This document shows, piece after piece, positions 19,075 through 27,550 of a DNA stretch of 64,000 nt. A model generated the notes under the pieces. The model saw only the letters and a list, made by a program, of their open reading frames with translations, was not told where the DNA came from and made no database searches. Every line of letters begins with the position of its first letter. The first letter of the stretch is position 1. The position numbers and the translations under genes are program-made. Location: NCBI RefSeq assembly GCF_013155295.1, contig NZ_JABJXT010000014.1:61278-125277 (forward strand), written 5' to 3'. The DNA comes from Pseudogemmobacter hezensis. Its GTDB lineage: Bacteria; Pseudomonadota; Alphaproteobacteria; Rhodobacterales; Rhodobacteraceae.

Positions 19075-19419
19075 ATGCCCCCGAAGAAATCGTCGCAAAT
19101 GACCCCCGAAGAGGCATTCCTGCATCCGCTGGCGGCGCTGGCGGCCAGTGATCCTGAAATCGAGGCGCTGGTTTTCTGGGGCGGCCCGGATGGCTGGTCT
19201 GCGCTGCCCGCCGAGGCGCTGGAAAGCGAAGAGATCACCTTCTGGGCCGAAGGCCTGATGCCCGAGGGCTTTCACCTGCAATGGCGGATCATGGGGCGCG
19301 GTGATGCCACGCCAGACCATATCCGCATCTACGCCTGGGAAGCCGGAGAGGCCCCGCCGCCCGAGGTTGCCTCTGACAGCGGGCTGGTCACGCTGTCAAA
19401 GGCGCAATGGCCGCTTTGA
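19075..19419 (+). CDS. Hypothetical protein (DUF6931-like, unassigned)
   Basis: A 114-residue acidic protein without signal peptide or membrane helix. AGGAG about ten bases before the ATG supports the start. Visible features are a short Lys-rich beginning, an Ala/Glu-rich helix and a Trp-rich middle (LVFWGGPDGWSALPAE, ITFWAEG, LQWRI). I do not recognise the family, so any DUF label is a guess. It diverges from rnr across 135 bp and converges with the CAP gene with only 15 bp between stops. Confidence 0.7.
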   Translation: MPPKKSSQMTPEEAFLHPLAALAASDPEIEALVFWGGPDGWSALPAEALESEEITFWAEGLMPEGFHLQWRIMGRGDATPDHIRIYAWEAGEAPPPEVASDSGLVTLSKAQWPL

Positions 19420-19434
19420 CACAGGTCGCGGCGG

Positions 19435-19911
19435 TCAGCCTTTCGGACGCCCGCCGACGAACACATAATAGGTGTGGCGGTCATTGACGGCGACGGCCAG
19501 GCCCATCTCTGTGATATTCGGATCCAGCAGGTTCACCAGATGGGTGGGCGAATTCAGCCAAAGCCGCGCGGCCGTCGAGGATGAGGGCGGTGACGAGCTG
19601 CGGGCCAGGTTTTCATTGGCCATCCGCAGACCATAGCCCGCCCGTTTCAGCCGCATTTTCAGATTTGACCCGTTCGAGCCGCTATGGCTCATGAAGGAAC
19701 GCGTCGCCATATCGCAGACATGGCCGACAGCGGCCTGGTCCAGCGTCTGGTTCAGCCGCAGCGGCGAAAGCCCGCGTTCGGCGCGCAGATCATTCACCCA
19801 ATGCGTGAACTCCTGGCGGATTTGCTGGCGCTCAGACGGCGAAGTGCAGGCCAGCGCAGGCGTGGCCAATGCGATGACGGCAGCAGCCATCGCAGGAAGC
19901 AGAACTCTCAT
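19435..19911 (-). CDS. CAP/SCP-domain secreted protein
   Basis: A 158-residue protein with a Sec signal peptide (residues 1-21, ending ALAC) and a CAP (cysteine-rich secretory, PR-1-like) domain. The family landmarks are HWVNDLRAERGLSPLRLN, the first His in AVGHVCDMATRSFMSHSG, and NENLARS, followed by WLNSPTHLVNLLDPNITEMGLA. Bacterial CAP proteins are secreted and of mostly unknown function; the family is clear, the role is not. A Cys at the signal cleavage site could suggest a lipoprotein, but the context PALAC is only a partial lipobox. Confidence 0.88.
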   Translation of the reverse strand: MRVLLPAMAAAVIALATPALACTSPSERQQIRQEFTHWVNDLRAERGLSPLRLNQTLDQAAVGHVCDMATRSFMSHSGSNGSNLKMRLKRAGYGLRMANENLARSSSPPSSSTAARLWLNSPTHLVNLLDPNITEMGLAVAVNDRHTYYVFVGGRPKG

Positions 19912-20020
19912 AGCAGCAGTAACCCTGGTTAAGGTTATGGAATGGCAGACTCAGATCAGCCCCCGCTGATCAATCTCTGTTCTGACTGTGAAAAAGTTCT
20001 CAACTAAGGCAAGAGAAAGA

Positions 20021-20048
20021 AAAAAGCCGGGCAAAATGCCCGGCTTTT
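20021..20048 (-). terminator. Rho-independent terminator of trcR
   Basis: GCCGGGC (20026-20032) pairs with GCCCGGC (20038-20044) around a five-base A-rich loop. It has AAAAA on the left, which is TTTTT on the minus strand. It lies about 40 bp after the trcR stop codon. Confidence 0.85.
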
Positions 20049-20083
20049 CGCCTGTTTTATATGAAAGTCTGGCGAAAATACGC

Positions 20084-20851
20084 TTAGCGACGGGCGTCGC
20101 CTTCGTCCTCGTCATCTTCATCCTCGCCTGCGGGCAGGCTGAAGAAGCTTTCGGCGTCAGAGAAGTCTTTGGCCTCGGCGGGTTCTTCTTCCTGGGGTGC
20201 GTCGGCGCCAAAGACCTCCAGCCCGGTCAGGGTGGTTTCAACGCGGGCCACCGGCTCCATGCCGAGGCTTTGCTCGGTCGAGACCAGCTTGCGGCGCTCG
20301 TCATCGGACATCACGCCGCCCTCGGCTGCCTTGCGGCGCACGGCCTGCTGCACGGCCGCGTCCAGTTCGGACTGACGGCACAGACCCAGGGCAACCGGGT
20401 CAACCGGGGTGATGTGCTGGATGTTCCAATGCGTGCGCTCGCGGATCGACTGGATGGTGGGCTTGGTGGTGCCGACCAGCTTGCCGATCGCACCATCCGA
20501 CAGCTCGGGGTGGAATTTGACCAGCCACAGGATCGCCGCCGGACGGTCCTGGCGCTTGGACAGCGGCGTATAGCGCGGGCCACGGCGCTTTTCCTCGCCC
20601 ACGGCTGCGGCATTGTATTTCAGCTTCAGCTTATAGAGCGGATCTTTCTCGCCCTTTTCAATCTCGACCTGCTCCAGCTGGTTGTTGCCGACAGGGTCAA
20701 AGCCCTTCACTCCGCCGCCGACATCACCGTCGGCAATGCCCTGAACCTCAAGCTCGTGCATGCCACAGAAATCGGCGATCTGTTTGAAGGTAAGGGTCGT
20801 GTTGTCCACCAGCCAGACGGCGGTCGCGCGGGCCATAATCGGCTTCGACAT
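20084..20851 (-). CDS. trcR: Cell cycle transcriptional regulator TrcR (DUF1013)
   Basis: A 255-residue protein of the alphaproteobacterial DUF1013 family, named TrcR for its RNA-polymerase-associated cell-cycle role. It begins MSKPIMARATAVWLVDNTTLTFKQIADFCGMHELEVQGIADG, in which a helix-turn-helix can be seen, and has a second HTH-like block in LSDGAIGKLVGTTKPTIQSIRERTHWN. The C-terminus is a long Asp/Glu tail. It is a single-gene unit with its own terminator and is highly conserved in the order. Confidence 0.9.
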   Translation of the reverse strand: MSKPIMARATAVWLVDNTTLTFKQIADFCGMHELEVQGIADGDVGGGVKGFDPVGNNQLEQVEIEKGEKDPLYKLKLKYNAAAVGEEKRRGPRYTPLSKRQDRPAAILWLVKFHPELSDGAIGKLVGTTKPTIQSIRERTHWNIQHITPVDPVALGLCRQSELDAAVQQAVRRKAAEGGVMSDDERRKLVSTEQSLGMEPVARVETTLTGLEVFGADAPQEEEPAEAKDFSDAESFFSLPAGEDEDDEDEGDARR

Positions 20852-20998
20852 GGGACTTCCTTTCAGTGACGGGGCCCTGATGCAGGGCTGGCCTTTACAA
20901 ATCTCTCCCGGGCCGGGAAAACGGCTGTGAACCAGGGTTCACGATCTCCGATGTCGGGGAATCCGCCTCTATATACTGCGATTCCTGCGAGAGGGAAA

Positions 20999-21667
20999 GT
21001 GAAATTGCGCCGTATCCTTAGCCTGCTTGCACTGGTTTTATTGCCTTTCGGCCTGGCTGCGGGCCCTGGTGGGCCTGCCCGCGCCGATGGCGAAAAGGCC
21101 GGGGATTTCGACTATTATGTCATGGCGCTGTCCTGGTCCTCGGCCTGGTGCGAGGTGGAAGGCGATGCCCGACGTGAGCCGCAATGCGATATCGGGCGCG
21201 GGCTGACCTTTGTGCTGCATGGCCTTTGGCCACAATATGAACGCGGCTGGCCCGCCTATTGCCGCACGGTCGAGCGCGATCCGACCCGGGGCGAATCTGC
21301 GGCTATGGCCGATATCATGGGCGGCTCTGGCTATGCCTTCTACCAGTGGAAAAAACATGGCCGCTGCTCGGGCCTTGCGGCACGTGACTATTACAAAACC
21401 GCCCGCGCCGCCTATGAGAAGGTCAAAATCCCGCCGGTTTTCGCCAAAATGTCAAAGACGCTGAAAGTGCCCGCCGATGTGATCGAGGGCGCGTTTCTTG
21501 AGGCAAATCCGGGGCTGAAAGCCGATCAGGTGACGGTGATCTGCCAGGGCGGCATGATCCGCGAGGTGCGGATCTGCCTGACCAAAGACCTGGAGCCGCG
21601 CCGCTGTGGTGCGGATGCGATCCGCGATTGCCGGTTGAAAGACGCGGTGCTTGAGGCGATGCGCTGA
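20999..21667 (+). CDS. Secreted ribonuclease T2 family protein
   Basis: A 222-residue endoribonuclease predicted to be exported. The signal peptide (about residues 1-30, ending ARAD) precedes the mature domain. Active-site box CAS I is HGLWPQ (His74) and CAS II is QWKKHGRCSG (His120). Several cysteines suit periplasmic disulfides. I prefer the GTG at 20999 because GAGAGGGA is just upstream and the signal peptide starts at once; the frame is open back to 20927. A role in periplasmic RNA scavenging is inferred. Confidence 0.9.
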   Translation: MKLRRILSLLALVLLPFGLAAGPGGPARADGEKAGDFDYYVMALSWSSAWCEVEGDARREPQCDIGRGLTFVLHGLWPQYERGWPAYCRTVERDPTRGESAAMADIMGGSGYAFYQWKKHGRCSGLAARDYYKTARAAYEKVKIPPVFAKMSKTLKVPADVIEGAFLEANPGLKADQVTVICQGGMIREVRICLTKDLEPRRCGADAIRDCRLKDAVLEAMR

Positions 21668-21690
21668 CCCCCTCAGGTATTGAGGAGGAC

Positions 21691-22689
21691 TCAGACCTTG
21701 AGGACGATCTTGCCGATATGGCCGGGGGATTCGATGCGCTCATGGGCGCGTGAGGCCTCGCGCAGCGCAAACTCGCTGTCGAGCACCACTTTCAGCGCCC
21801 CCCGCGCGATCATCGGCCAGACCTCACGCTCCAGCGCGGCGGCGATGCGGGATTTGGCGATATCGCTTTGCGGGCGCAGGGTCGATCCGGTGATGGTCAG
21901 GCGGCGCATCATCACCTCGGCAAAGTTCACCTCGGCCTTGGCGCCTTGCAGGAAGGCGATCTGCACGATGCGCCCGTCATCGGCCAGGGCTTTGATATTG
22001 CGGGGGATATAGCTGCCGCCGACCATATCGAGGATCAGGTTTGCGCCGCCGATTTTGCGCATCTCGGTGACGAAATCGCGGGTGCGATAGTTGAAGGCGG
22101 CCTCGGCCCCCAGATCCAGACAGACCTGCGCCTTCTCATCCGATCCGGCGGTGGCAAAGACCCTTGCGCCAAGCGCCTTTGCGATCTGGATCGCCGTCGT
22201 GCCGATCCCGGAGGTGCCGCCATGGACCAGGAAGATCTCGCCCGCCTGCAGCCCGCCGCGCATCACGATATTCGACCAGACGGTGAAGCAGGTTTCAGGC
22301 AGGCAGGCGGCCATTTTCATCGACATGCCCTGGGGCACCGGCAGCGCATGGGTTGCATGGCAGACCGCATATTCCGCATAGCCGCCGCCGGGCAGCAGCG
22401 CGCAGACCTGGTCGCCGATCTTCCAGCGGGTGACGCCGGGCCCGATCTCGACCACGGTGCCCGAGCATTCCAGCCCAGGCAGCGGCGAGGCATCGGCGGG
22501 CGGCGCATAGGCCCCGGCGCGTTGCAGCGCATCGGGGCGGTTTACGCCCGCATAGGCCACGCGGATCACGATCTGGCCATGGCCGGGCAGCGGCACGGGC
22601 AGGGTGCAGGGCTGCAGCACATCCGGGCCGCCGGGGGCGACGATCTCGATGGCCTGCATGGAGTCAGAGAGCTTGTCGGAAAGGGGCAT
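21691..22689 (-). CDS. NAD(P)H-dependent quinone oxidoreductase (QOR/PIG3 family, zinc-free MDR)
   Basis: A 332-residue medium-chain dehydrogenase/reductase of the quinone oxidoreductase type. MQAIEIVAPGGPDVLQP begins the fold, GVNRPDALQRAGAYAPP matches the PIG3-like group, and the nucleotide fold is LVHGGTSGIGTTAIQIAKALG. It lacks the GHE and Cys zinc ligands of alcohol dehydrogenases. An alternative start at the internal Met gives 322 residues. It precedes nothing obvious in an operon and is 84 bp downstream of COQ9 on the same strand. Confidence 0.88.
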   Translation of the reverse strand: MPLSDKLSDSMQAIEIVAPGGPDVLQPCTLPVPLPGHGQIVIRVAYAGVNRPDALQRAGAYAPPADASPLPGLECSGTVVEIGPGVTRWKIGDQVCALLPGGGYAEYAVCHATHALPVPQGMSMKMAACLPETCFTVWSNIVMRGGLQAGEIFLVHGGTSGIGTTAIQIAKALGARVFATAGSDEKAQVCLDLGAEAAFNYRTRDFVTEMRKIGGANLILDMVGGSYIPRNIKALADDGRIVQIAFLQGAKAEVNFAEVMMRRLTITGSTLRPQSDIAKSRIAAALEREVWPMIARGALKVVLDSEFALREASRAHERIESPGHIGKIVLKV

Positions 22690-22773
22690 GGGCTTGCGGT
22701 CTCTTTTGCGGGCGGTTGTGGGCGGGCGGTTATGGGGCGGGCAGTTACGGTGCGGGCGGGTGTCGGAAATGCT

Positions 22774-23478
22774 TCAGAATGGGCGCGGCGCTTTGGTCTC
22801 TGATGCGCCGCTTTCATGGCCGGGCAGGCCAGCGGGCCGATGCGGCGGGCGGATCCGTGCCAAAAACCCAAGCGGGCCAGACATCAGTGCCTTGCCCAGA
22901 GGGTTCTTTGCAAGCGCCGCTTTGGTTTTTTCAAACCACATCACGCCCTCGATGCGGCGATCAAGGAAGTCGCGGGTCGCCTGCAGATCGGGGCTGTCAT
23001 CGCCCAGCCAGAAAAGAACCGTCGCGCCGTAAACTGCCGAAAGCGTGGCGCGTTTGGTGTACCAGTTCACATCATCCGAGGTATCGCCAAGCGCCGTCCA
23101 GATCGCATCCGCGCTGGACCAGATCGCGCCTGCGCCATCGGCTGCATGCTGGGGCAGGGCGAAAAGCGTGGTGCCACGGCGCACAGCCTCGCGGTCGGCC
23201 AGCTCAAGGCGCAGCATCACCGCCCGCGCCACCCGGTCCCGAAACCGCAGGGCGCTGAGATCCTCTTCGCCCAGGCGGCGGACCATCTCACGGTCGCCCG
23301 CCTGATGCCAGGCCAGCGCCAGATCGACGCCGCCGCGCGGGAACAGCGCCTGCGCCAGCCCCGGATCCACCCCCGAATCAGCGGCGGCGGCCTTCAGCGT
23401 CGCCTCTGACCAGCCATCGAAAGCCACATGCGAAAGCGCCGCATCCAGCAGTTTTTCCCTTGTGATCGCTGCTTCCAT
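22774..23478 (-). CDS. COQ9 family protein (ubiquinone biosynthesis)
   Basis: A 234-residue COQ9-family protein, long described as the RpsU-divergently transcribed protein because of the arrangement seen here. COQ9 is a lipid-binding, TetR-like-fold accessory factor of ubiquinone biosynthesis. The TetR-like N-terminus (ITREKLLDAALSHVAFDGWSEATLKAAA) and the conserved late WYTKRATLSAVYGATVLFWLGDDS are present. It diverges from rpsU across 107 bp. Confidence 0.9.
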   Translation of the reverse strand: MEAAITREKLLDAALSHVAFDGWSEATLKAAAADSGVDPGLAQALFPRGGVDLALAWHQAGDREMVRRLGEEDLSALRFRDRVARAVMLRLELADREAVRRGTTLFALPQHAADGAGAIWSSADAIWTALGDTSDDVNWYTKRATLSAVYGATVLFWLGDDSPDLQATRDFLDRRIEGVMWFEKTKAALAKNPLGKALMSGPLGFLARIRPPHRPAGLPGHESGASETKAPRPF

Positions 23479-23585
23479 TGCCGTCTCTCCTGGTCGAATG
23501 GTGGACAGATGTCCTTTGGTCTGCTATGCGCGGCGGGCCTGCACGAATATGTGCAACTCTAGCTTAGGAAGGTGGTGACAACCAC

Positions 23586-23792
23586 ATGCAGGTCAGCGTT
23601 CGTGACAATAACGTCGAACAGGCACTCCGTGCCCTGAAGAAGAAGCTGCAGCGCGAAGGCGTTTTCCGTGAAATGAAGCTTAAGCAACATTTCGAGAAAC
23701 CGTCGGTTAAAAAAGCTCGTGAGCAAGCTGAAGCGATCCGCCGTGCGCGTAAACTCGCGCGCAAGAAGGCGCAACGCGAAGGCGCACTCTGA
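23586..23792 (+). CDS. rpsU: 30S ribosomal protein bS21
   Basis: A 68-residue, strongly basic small-subunit protein that helps base-pairing of mRNA with the anti-Shine-Dalgarno region. The N-terminus [20 protein letters not shown] and the basic tail [20 protein letters not shown] pattern match the family. AGGAAGG precedes the ATG. It is divergent from COQ9, a typical alphaproteobacterial pair, and is followed by a terminator at 23873-23903. Confidence 0.97.
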   Translation: MQVSVRDNNVEQALRALKKKLQREGVFREMKLKQHFEKPSVKKAREQAEAIRRARKLARKKAQREGAL

Positions 23793-23872
23793 GTTTTACC
23801 GCGAGGTAACTTTGAGGCGTTCCCCGATTTATCGGGACGTGAACACTGGGGCCGTTCGGCCCTTACAAGGTC

Positions 23873-23903
23873 AACCCCCGCCCCTTGTGGTTGGGGGTTT
23901 TCC
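23873..23903 (+). terminator. Rho-independent terminator of rpsU
   Basis: AACCCCC (23873-23879) pairs with GGGGGTT (23893-23899) and is followed by TTTTCC. A smaller GGGCCG/CGGCCC hairpin lies just upstream at 23849-23862. Confidence 0.75.
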
Positions 23904-23935
23904 TTTTTCTGCGGCAGGTTTTGGCACGCAGACAG

Positions 23936-23963
23936 AAAAACGGCCCGCACAGGGCGGGCCGTT
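23936..23963 (-). terminator. Rho-independent terminator of mscL
   Basis: AACGGCCCGC (23939-23948) pairs with GCGGGCCGTT (23954-23963). On the minus strand the stem is followed by TTTTT (complement of 23936-23940). It begins 8 bp after the mscL stop. Confidence 0.85.
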
Positions 23964-23970
23964 CGGTTCG

Positions 23971-24357
23971 TCAGGCTTTCGATTTCAGCTCGACCAGGAT
24001 CTGCTGCAGAAGCTCTGCCTCGGTGGGGGCGGCGGGTGCCTCGGGTGCGGCCTCTTCTTTTTTCTTGCCCAGTTGCGAGACGCGGTTGATGCCCTTGACC
24101 AGCAGGAACACGACCCATGCGATGATCAGGAATTTGATGACGGCATTGATGAAGCTGCCGATCTTGAACTGTGCGTCGCCAAGGCCGAAGCTGAGGTTCG
24201 AGAAGTCGATACCGCCGATGATCAGGCCGATCAGCGGATTGACCAGGTCATCGACCAGCGAGGTGACGATGGCGGTGAAGGCGGCACCGATGATGATACC
24301 GACGGCCATGTCGATGACATTGCCGCGCGAGATAAAGGCTTTGAACTCATTGAGCAT
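23971..24357 (-). CDS. mscL: Large-conductance mechanosensitive channel MscL
   Basis: A 128-residue inner-membrane channel that opens under hypo-osmotic membrane tension. The N-terminus [44 protein letters not shown] is the S1 helix and pore-lining TM1 of MscL. TM2 is [22 protein letters not shown]. The charged C-terminal bundle ([29 protein letters not shown]) completes the protein. It is a single-gene unit with its own terminator. Confidence 0.96.
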   Translation of the reverse strand: MLNEFKAFISRGNVIDMAVGIIIGAAFTAIVTSLVDDLVNPLIGLIIGGIDFSNLSFGLGDAQFKIGSFINAVIKFLIIAWVVFLLVKGINRVSQLGKKKEEAAPEAPAAPTEAELLQQILVELKSKA

Positions 24358-24507
24358 CTGACTGTGTCCCTTGTTTCGTCCGGCTTTTGCCGGTCCTGTT
24401 GCTATGCGCCCCCCGCACAGCTGCGGGCGGAATATCGCACATAAATTGGGGCTTACCCACAGGGAAAAATTGCCTATCTGTTATCAAAACCGCCGCAGGA
24501 GGCCAGA

Positions 24508-25215
24508 TTGACCAGTCTTTCCGATTTCCCGATTACCCGCAGTTGGCCACCACTCCACCCAGAGAGGTTGCAGCTTTACGCTTACCCAACCCCCAATGGT
24601 GTGAAGATCTCGATGATGCTTGAAGAGATCGGCCTGCCCTATGATGCTTATCTGGTCGGATTCGACAAATCCGGCGAAGAGGGCAAGAACTTCACCGCCA
24701 CCTTCCCCAACAACAAGATCCCCGCGATCATCGACCCGAATGGGCCCGATGGTAAACCGATGGCGCTGTTTGAAAGCGGCGCGATCATGCTTTACCTGGC
24801 GGAAAAGACCGGGACAAAGCTGATGCTGGAGGGGGCGGCGCGCTGGCAGGTGATCCAGTGGATCATGTGGCGCATGGCGGGGCTGGGGCCGATGTTCGGC
24901 CAGTTCGGCTTTTTCCACCTTTATGCCGGGACCAGGGTCGAGGATCCGATCCCGCGTGAGCGGTACCGCCTGGAGGCAGAGCGCCTCTTGAAAGTGCTGG
25001 ATGGCCAGCTTGAGGGCCGCGAATGGGTGGTGGGTGATTACAGCCTGGCCGATATTTCCATCGCGCCCTGGGTCGATGCCTTTGTGAAATACTACAAAGG
25101 CCATGAGAAGGTCGACTGGGCCAGCCTGCGCAATGTTCCCGCTTATCTTGAGCGTTTCCGCGCCATTCCGGCCTATCAGCGGTCGCTGAACATTCCGCCG
25201 GTGCCTGAAAAGTAA
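24508..25215 (+). CDS. Glutathione S-transferase (YghU/YfcG-like)
   Basis: A 235-residue GST resembling the Nu-class disulfide-bond reductases. The thioredoxin-fold domain includes LYAYPTPNGVKISMMLEEIG, with the TPNG loop where these proteins bind glutathione, then NNKIPAIIDPNGPDGKPMALFESGAI. The helical C-terminal domain has GDYSLADISIAPWV. I take the TTG start at 24508 because CAGGAGG sits just upstream. It is monocistronic with a terminator at 25260-25291. Confidence 0.9.
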   Translation: MTSLSDFPITRSWPPLHPERLQLYAYPTPNGVKISMMLEEIGLPYDAYLVGFDKSGEEGKNFTATFPNNKIPAIIDPNGPDGKPMALFESGAIMLYLAEKTGTKLMLEGAARWQVIQWIMWRMAGLGPMFGQFGFFHLYAGTRVEDPIPRERYRLEAERLLKVLDGQLEGREWVVGDYSLADISIAPWVDAFVKYYKGHEKVDWASLRNVPAYLERFRAIPAYQRSLNIPPVPEK

Positions 25216-25259
25216 TCCCGTTCCGGCTTTGAGCCGGGTTTTGAAGCGGGTTTTGAATG

Positions 25260-25291
25260 GGGCCGCAGAGCGATCTGCGGCCCGTTTGTTT
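25260..25291 (+). terminator. Rho-independent terminator of the GST gene
   Basis: GGGCCGCAGA (25260-25269) pairs with TCTGCGGCCC (25274-25283) around GCGA and is followed by GTTTGTTTT. Just upstream, a GCGGGTTTTGAA-like segment is repeated in tandem. Confidence 0.8.
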
Positions 25292-26113
25292 TCAACAGGG
25301 CTTTTTCCAGCCGTCGATCACCTGAATGGCCTCTTCTGCGGTCTCGACCAGTTTGAAAAGGTCGAGATCCTCGGGGCTGATCACGCCCGCATCCGCCAGC
25401 TGCTGCCAGTTGACCACATTCTCCCACCATTCTTTGCCAAACAGCAGGAAGGGAACCGGCTTCATCCGCTGGGTCTGGATCAGGGTCAGTGCCTCGAACA
25501 TCTCATCCATGGTGCCAAAACCGCCAGGGAAGACCACGATCGCCTCGGCCCGCATCAGGAAATGCATCTTGCGGATGGCGAAATAGTGGAAGTTGAAGCA
25601 AAGATCCGGCGAGACATAGGCGTTCGGCGCCTGCTCGTGCGGAAGCACGATGTTGAGGCCGATGGAATGCCCGCCCGCATCGGCGGCGCCGCGATTGCCC
25701 GCTTCCATCACGCCGGGGCCGCCGCCGGTGACGATCACGCCCTTGCGGCCATAGGTGGCAAGGCTGCGCTCTGTCATGATTTTCGCAAAGCGCCGCGCCT
25801 CTTCGTAATAGGGCGAAAGATCGGCAAGGGTTTTGGTCTTTGCGCCGTCACGATTTTCGGGCGCGGGGATGCGGGCACCGCCGAAAAGAACGATGGTGGT
25901 TTCAATCCCGCGCTCATCCATGATCAGCTGCGGTTTCAGCAATTCCAGCTGCAGGCGAACGGGGCGCAGATCTTCGCGGGTCAGGAAATCCTGGTCGGCA
26001 AAGGCCAGCCGATAGGCCGGGGCGCGGGTCTGCAGCGTATCGGGGCATTGATCGGCTGCCGCCAGATCCAGAGCGCTGTCCCGAAACGGATGATTGCGCG
26101 ACTCGTCGTTCAT
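25292..26113 (-). CDS. LOG-family Rossmann-fold protein (TIGR00730-like)
   Basis: A 273-residue protein of the lysine-decarboxylase-like/LOG family, some members of which release cytokinin bases or cleave nucleotide 5'-monophosphates. The signature PGGFGTMDEMFEALTLIQT and the Rossmann-type VTGGGPGVMEAGNRGA are present. An N-terminal extension of about 90 residues precedes the core, as in the larger bacterial group. The start at 26113 is chosen for the GGGAGG just upstream; the frame is open to 26179. It diverges from dapD. Confidence 0.85.
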   Translation of the reverse strand: MNDESRNHPFRDSALDLAAADQCPDTLQTRAPAYRLAFADQDFLTREDLRPVRLQLELLKPQLIMDERGIETTIVLFGGARIPAPENRDGAKTKTLADLSPYYEEARRFAKIMTERSLATYGRKGVIVTGGGPGVMEAGNRGAADAGGHSIGLNIVLPHEQAPNAYVSPDLCFNFHYFAIRKMHFLMRAEAIVVFPGGFGTMDEMFEALTLIQTQRMKPVPFLLFGKEWWENVVNWQQLADAGVISPEDLDLFKLVETAEEAIQVIDGWKKPC

Positions 26114-26262
26114 GATACCTCCCACTGTGTTCTGACGGGCCCCCACCGGACCGGGGTCGATTGCGTGAGCCCGCCTCAACCTCTATAGCGCGTAAAGTAC
26201 AAACAAAACACTGCCCCGAACGAAACCCTGCCCCCGAACGAATGCTGCCCAAGGAGTTGCAC

Positions 26263-27090
<828 letters not shown>

Positions 27091-27114
27091 GCGCCAGGTG
27101 GTAACGGGGCGGGG

Positions 27115-27159
27115 CCGGTTTCTTCGAAGAAATCGGTCCTGATCCTTTGAAGGATCAGG
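27115..27159. repeat. Two tandem palindromes between dapD and the next gene
   Basis: The first has arms CCGGTTTCTTC (27115-27125) and GAAGAAATCGG (27126-27136) with one G-T mismatch. The second has arms CCTGATCCTT (27138-27147) and AAGGATCAGG (27150-27159) around TG. The first is 19/22 identical to the palindrome at 9282-9303. No T-run follows either. Confidence 0.75.
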
Positions 27160-27172
27160 GGGACAGCGCGAT

Positions 27173-27517
27173 ATGGCTGAACAGGACGAAAAACCGGTTA
27201 AGGAAAAACGCCCGCAGCAGGTCTACACCCTGGTGGTCGAGGTGGGGCGCAAGGCCGGTGACGGCTTGCCCGACAAGGCCACCGGGGCTGCGCTGATGTG
27301 CTATGCTTCTGGTGTGGACGAGGCCGAAGCGGTGCGCGAAACTGTGGCCATTCTCAAAGACGCCGATCTTGCGCCGCTGGAGGTGCAGGGAATGGGCACC
27401 CTGGATGAGCGCCGTGCCGCTGGCGACGAAATCGGTGAGGAAGAGGCCGAGCTGATGCAGCGTGCTCTGGCCGAAAACTCGGTCATTGTGGCGCAGATGA
27501 CGCCGTTTTTCGACTGA
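27173..27517 (+). CDS. Conserved hypothetical acidic protein
   Basis: A 114-residue soluble protein with no signal peptide. It opens with a charged Lys/Glu stretch (EQDEKPVKEKRPQQ), followed by a beta strand VYTLVVEVGRKAG, then a ferredoxin-fold-like alternation of strands and helices, and ends MTPFFD. I do not recognise a named family. The start is supported by AGGGGGA upstream. It may share a transcript with dapD across the palindrome cluster. Confidence 0.7.
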   Translation: MAEQDEKPVKEKRPQQVYTLVVEVGRKAGDGLPDKATGAALMCYASGVDEAEAVRETVAILKDADLAPLEVQGMGTLDERRAAGDEIGEEEAELMQRALAENSVIVAQMTPFFD

Positions 27518-27550
27518 TTTCCCTTTAGTGACAGCTTGAGTGGCAGGGAG

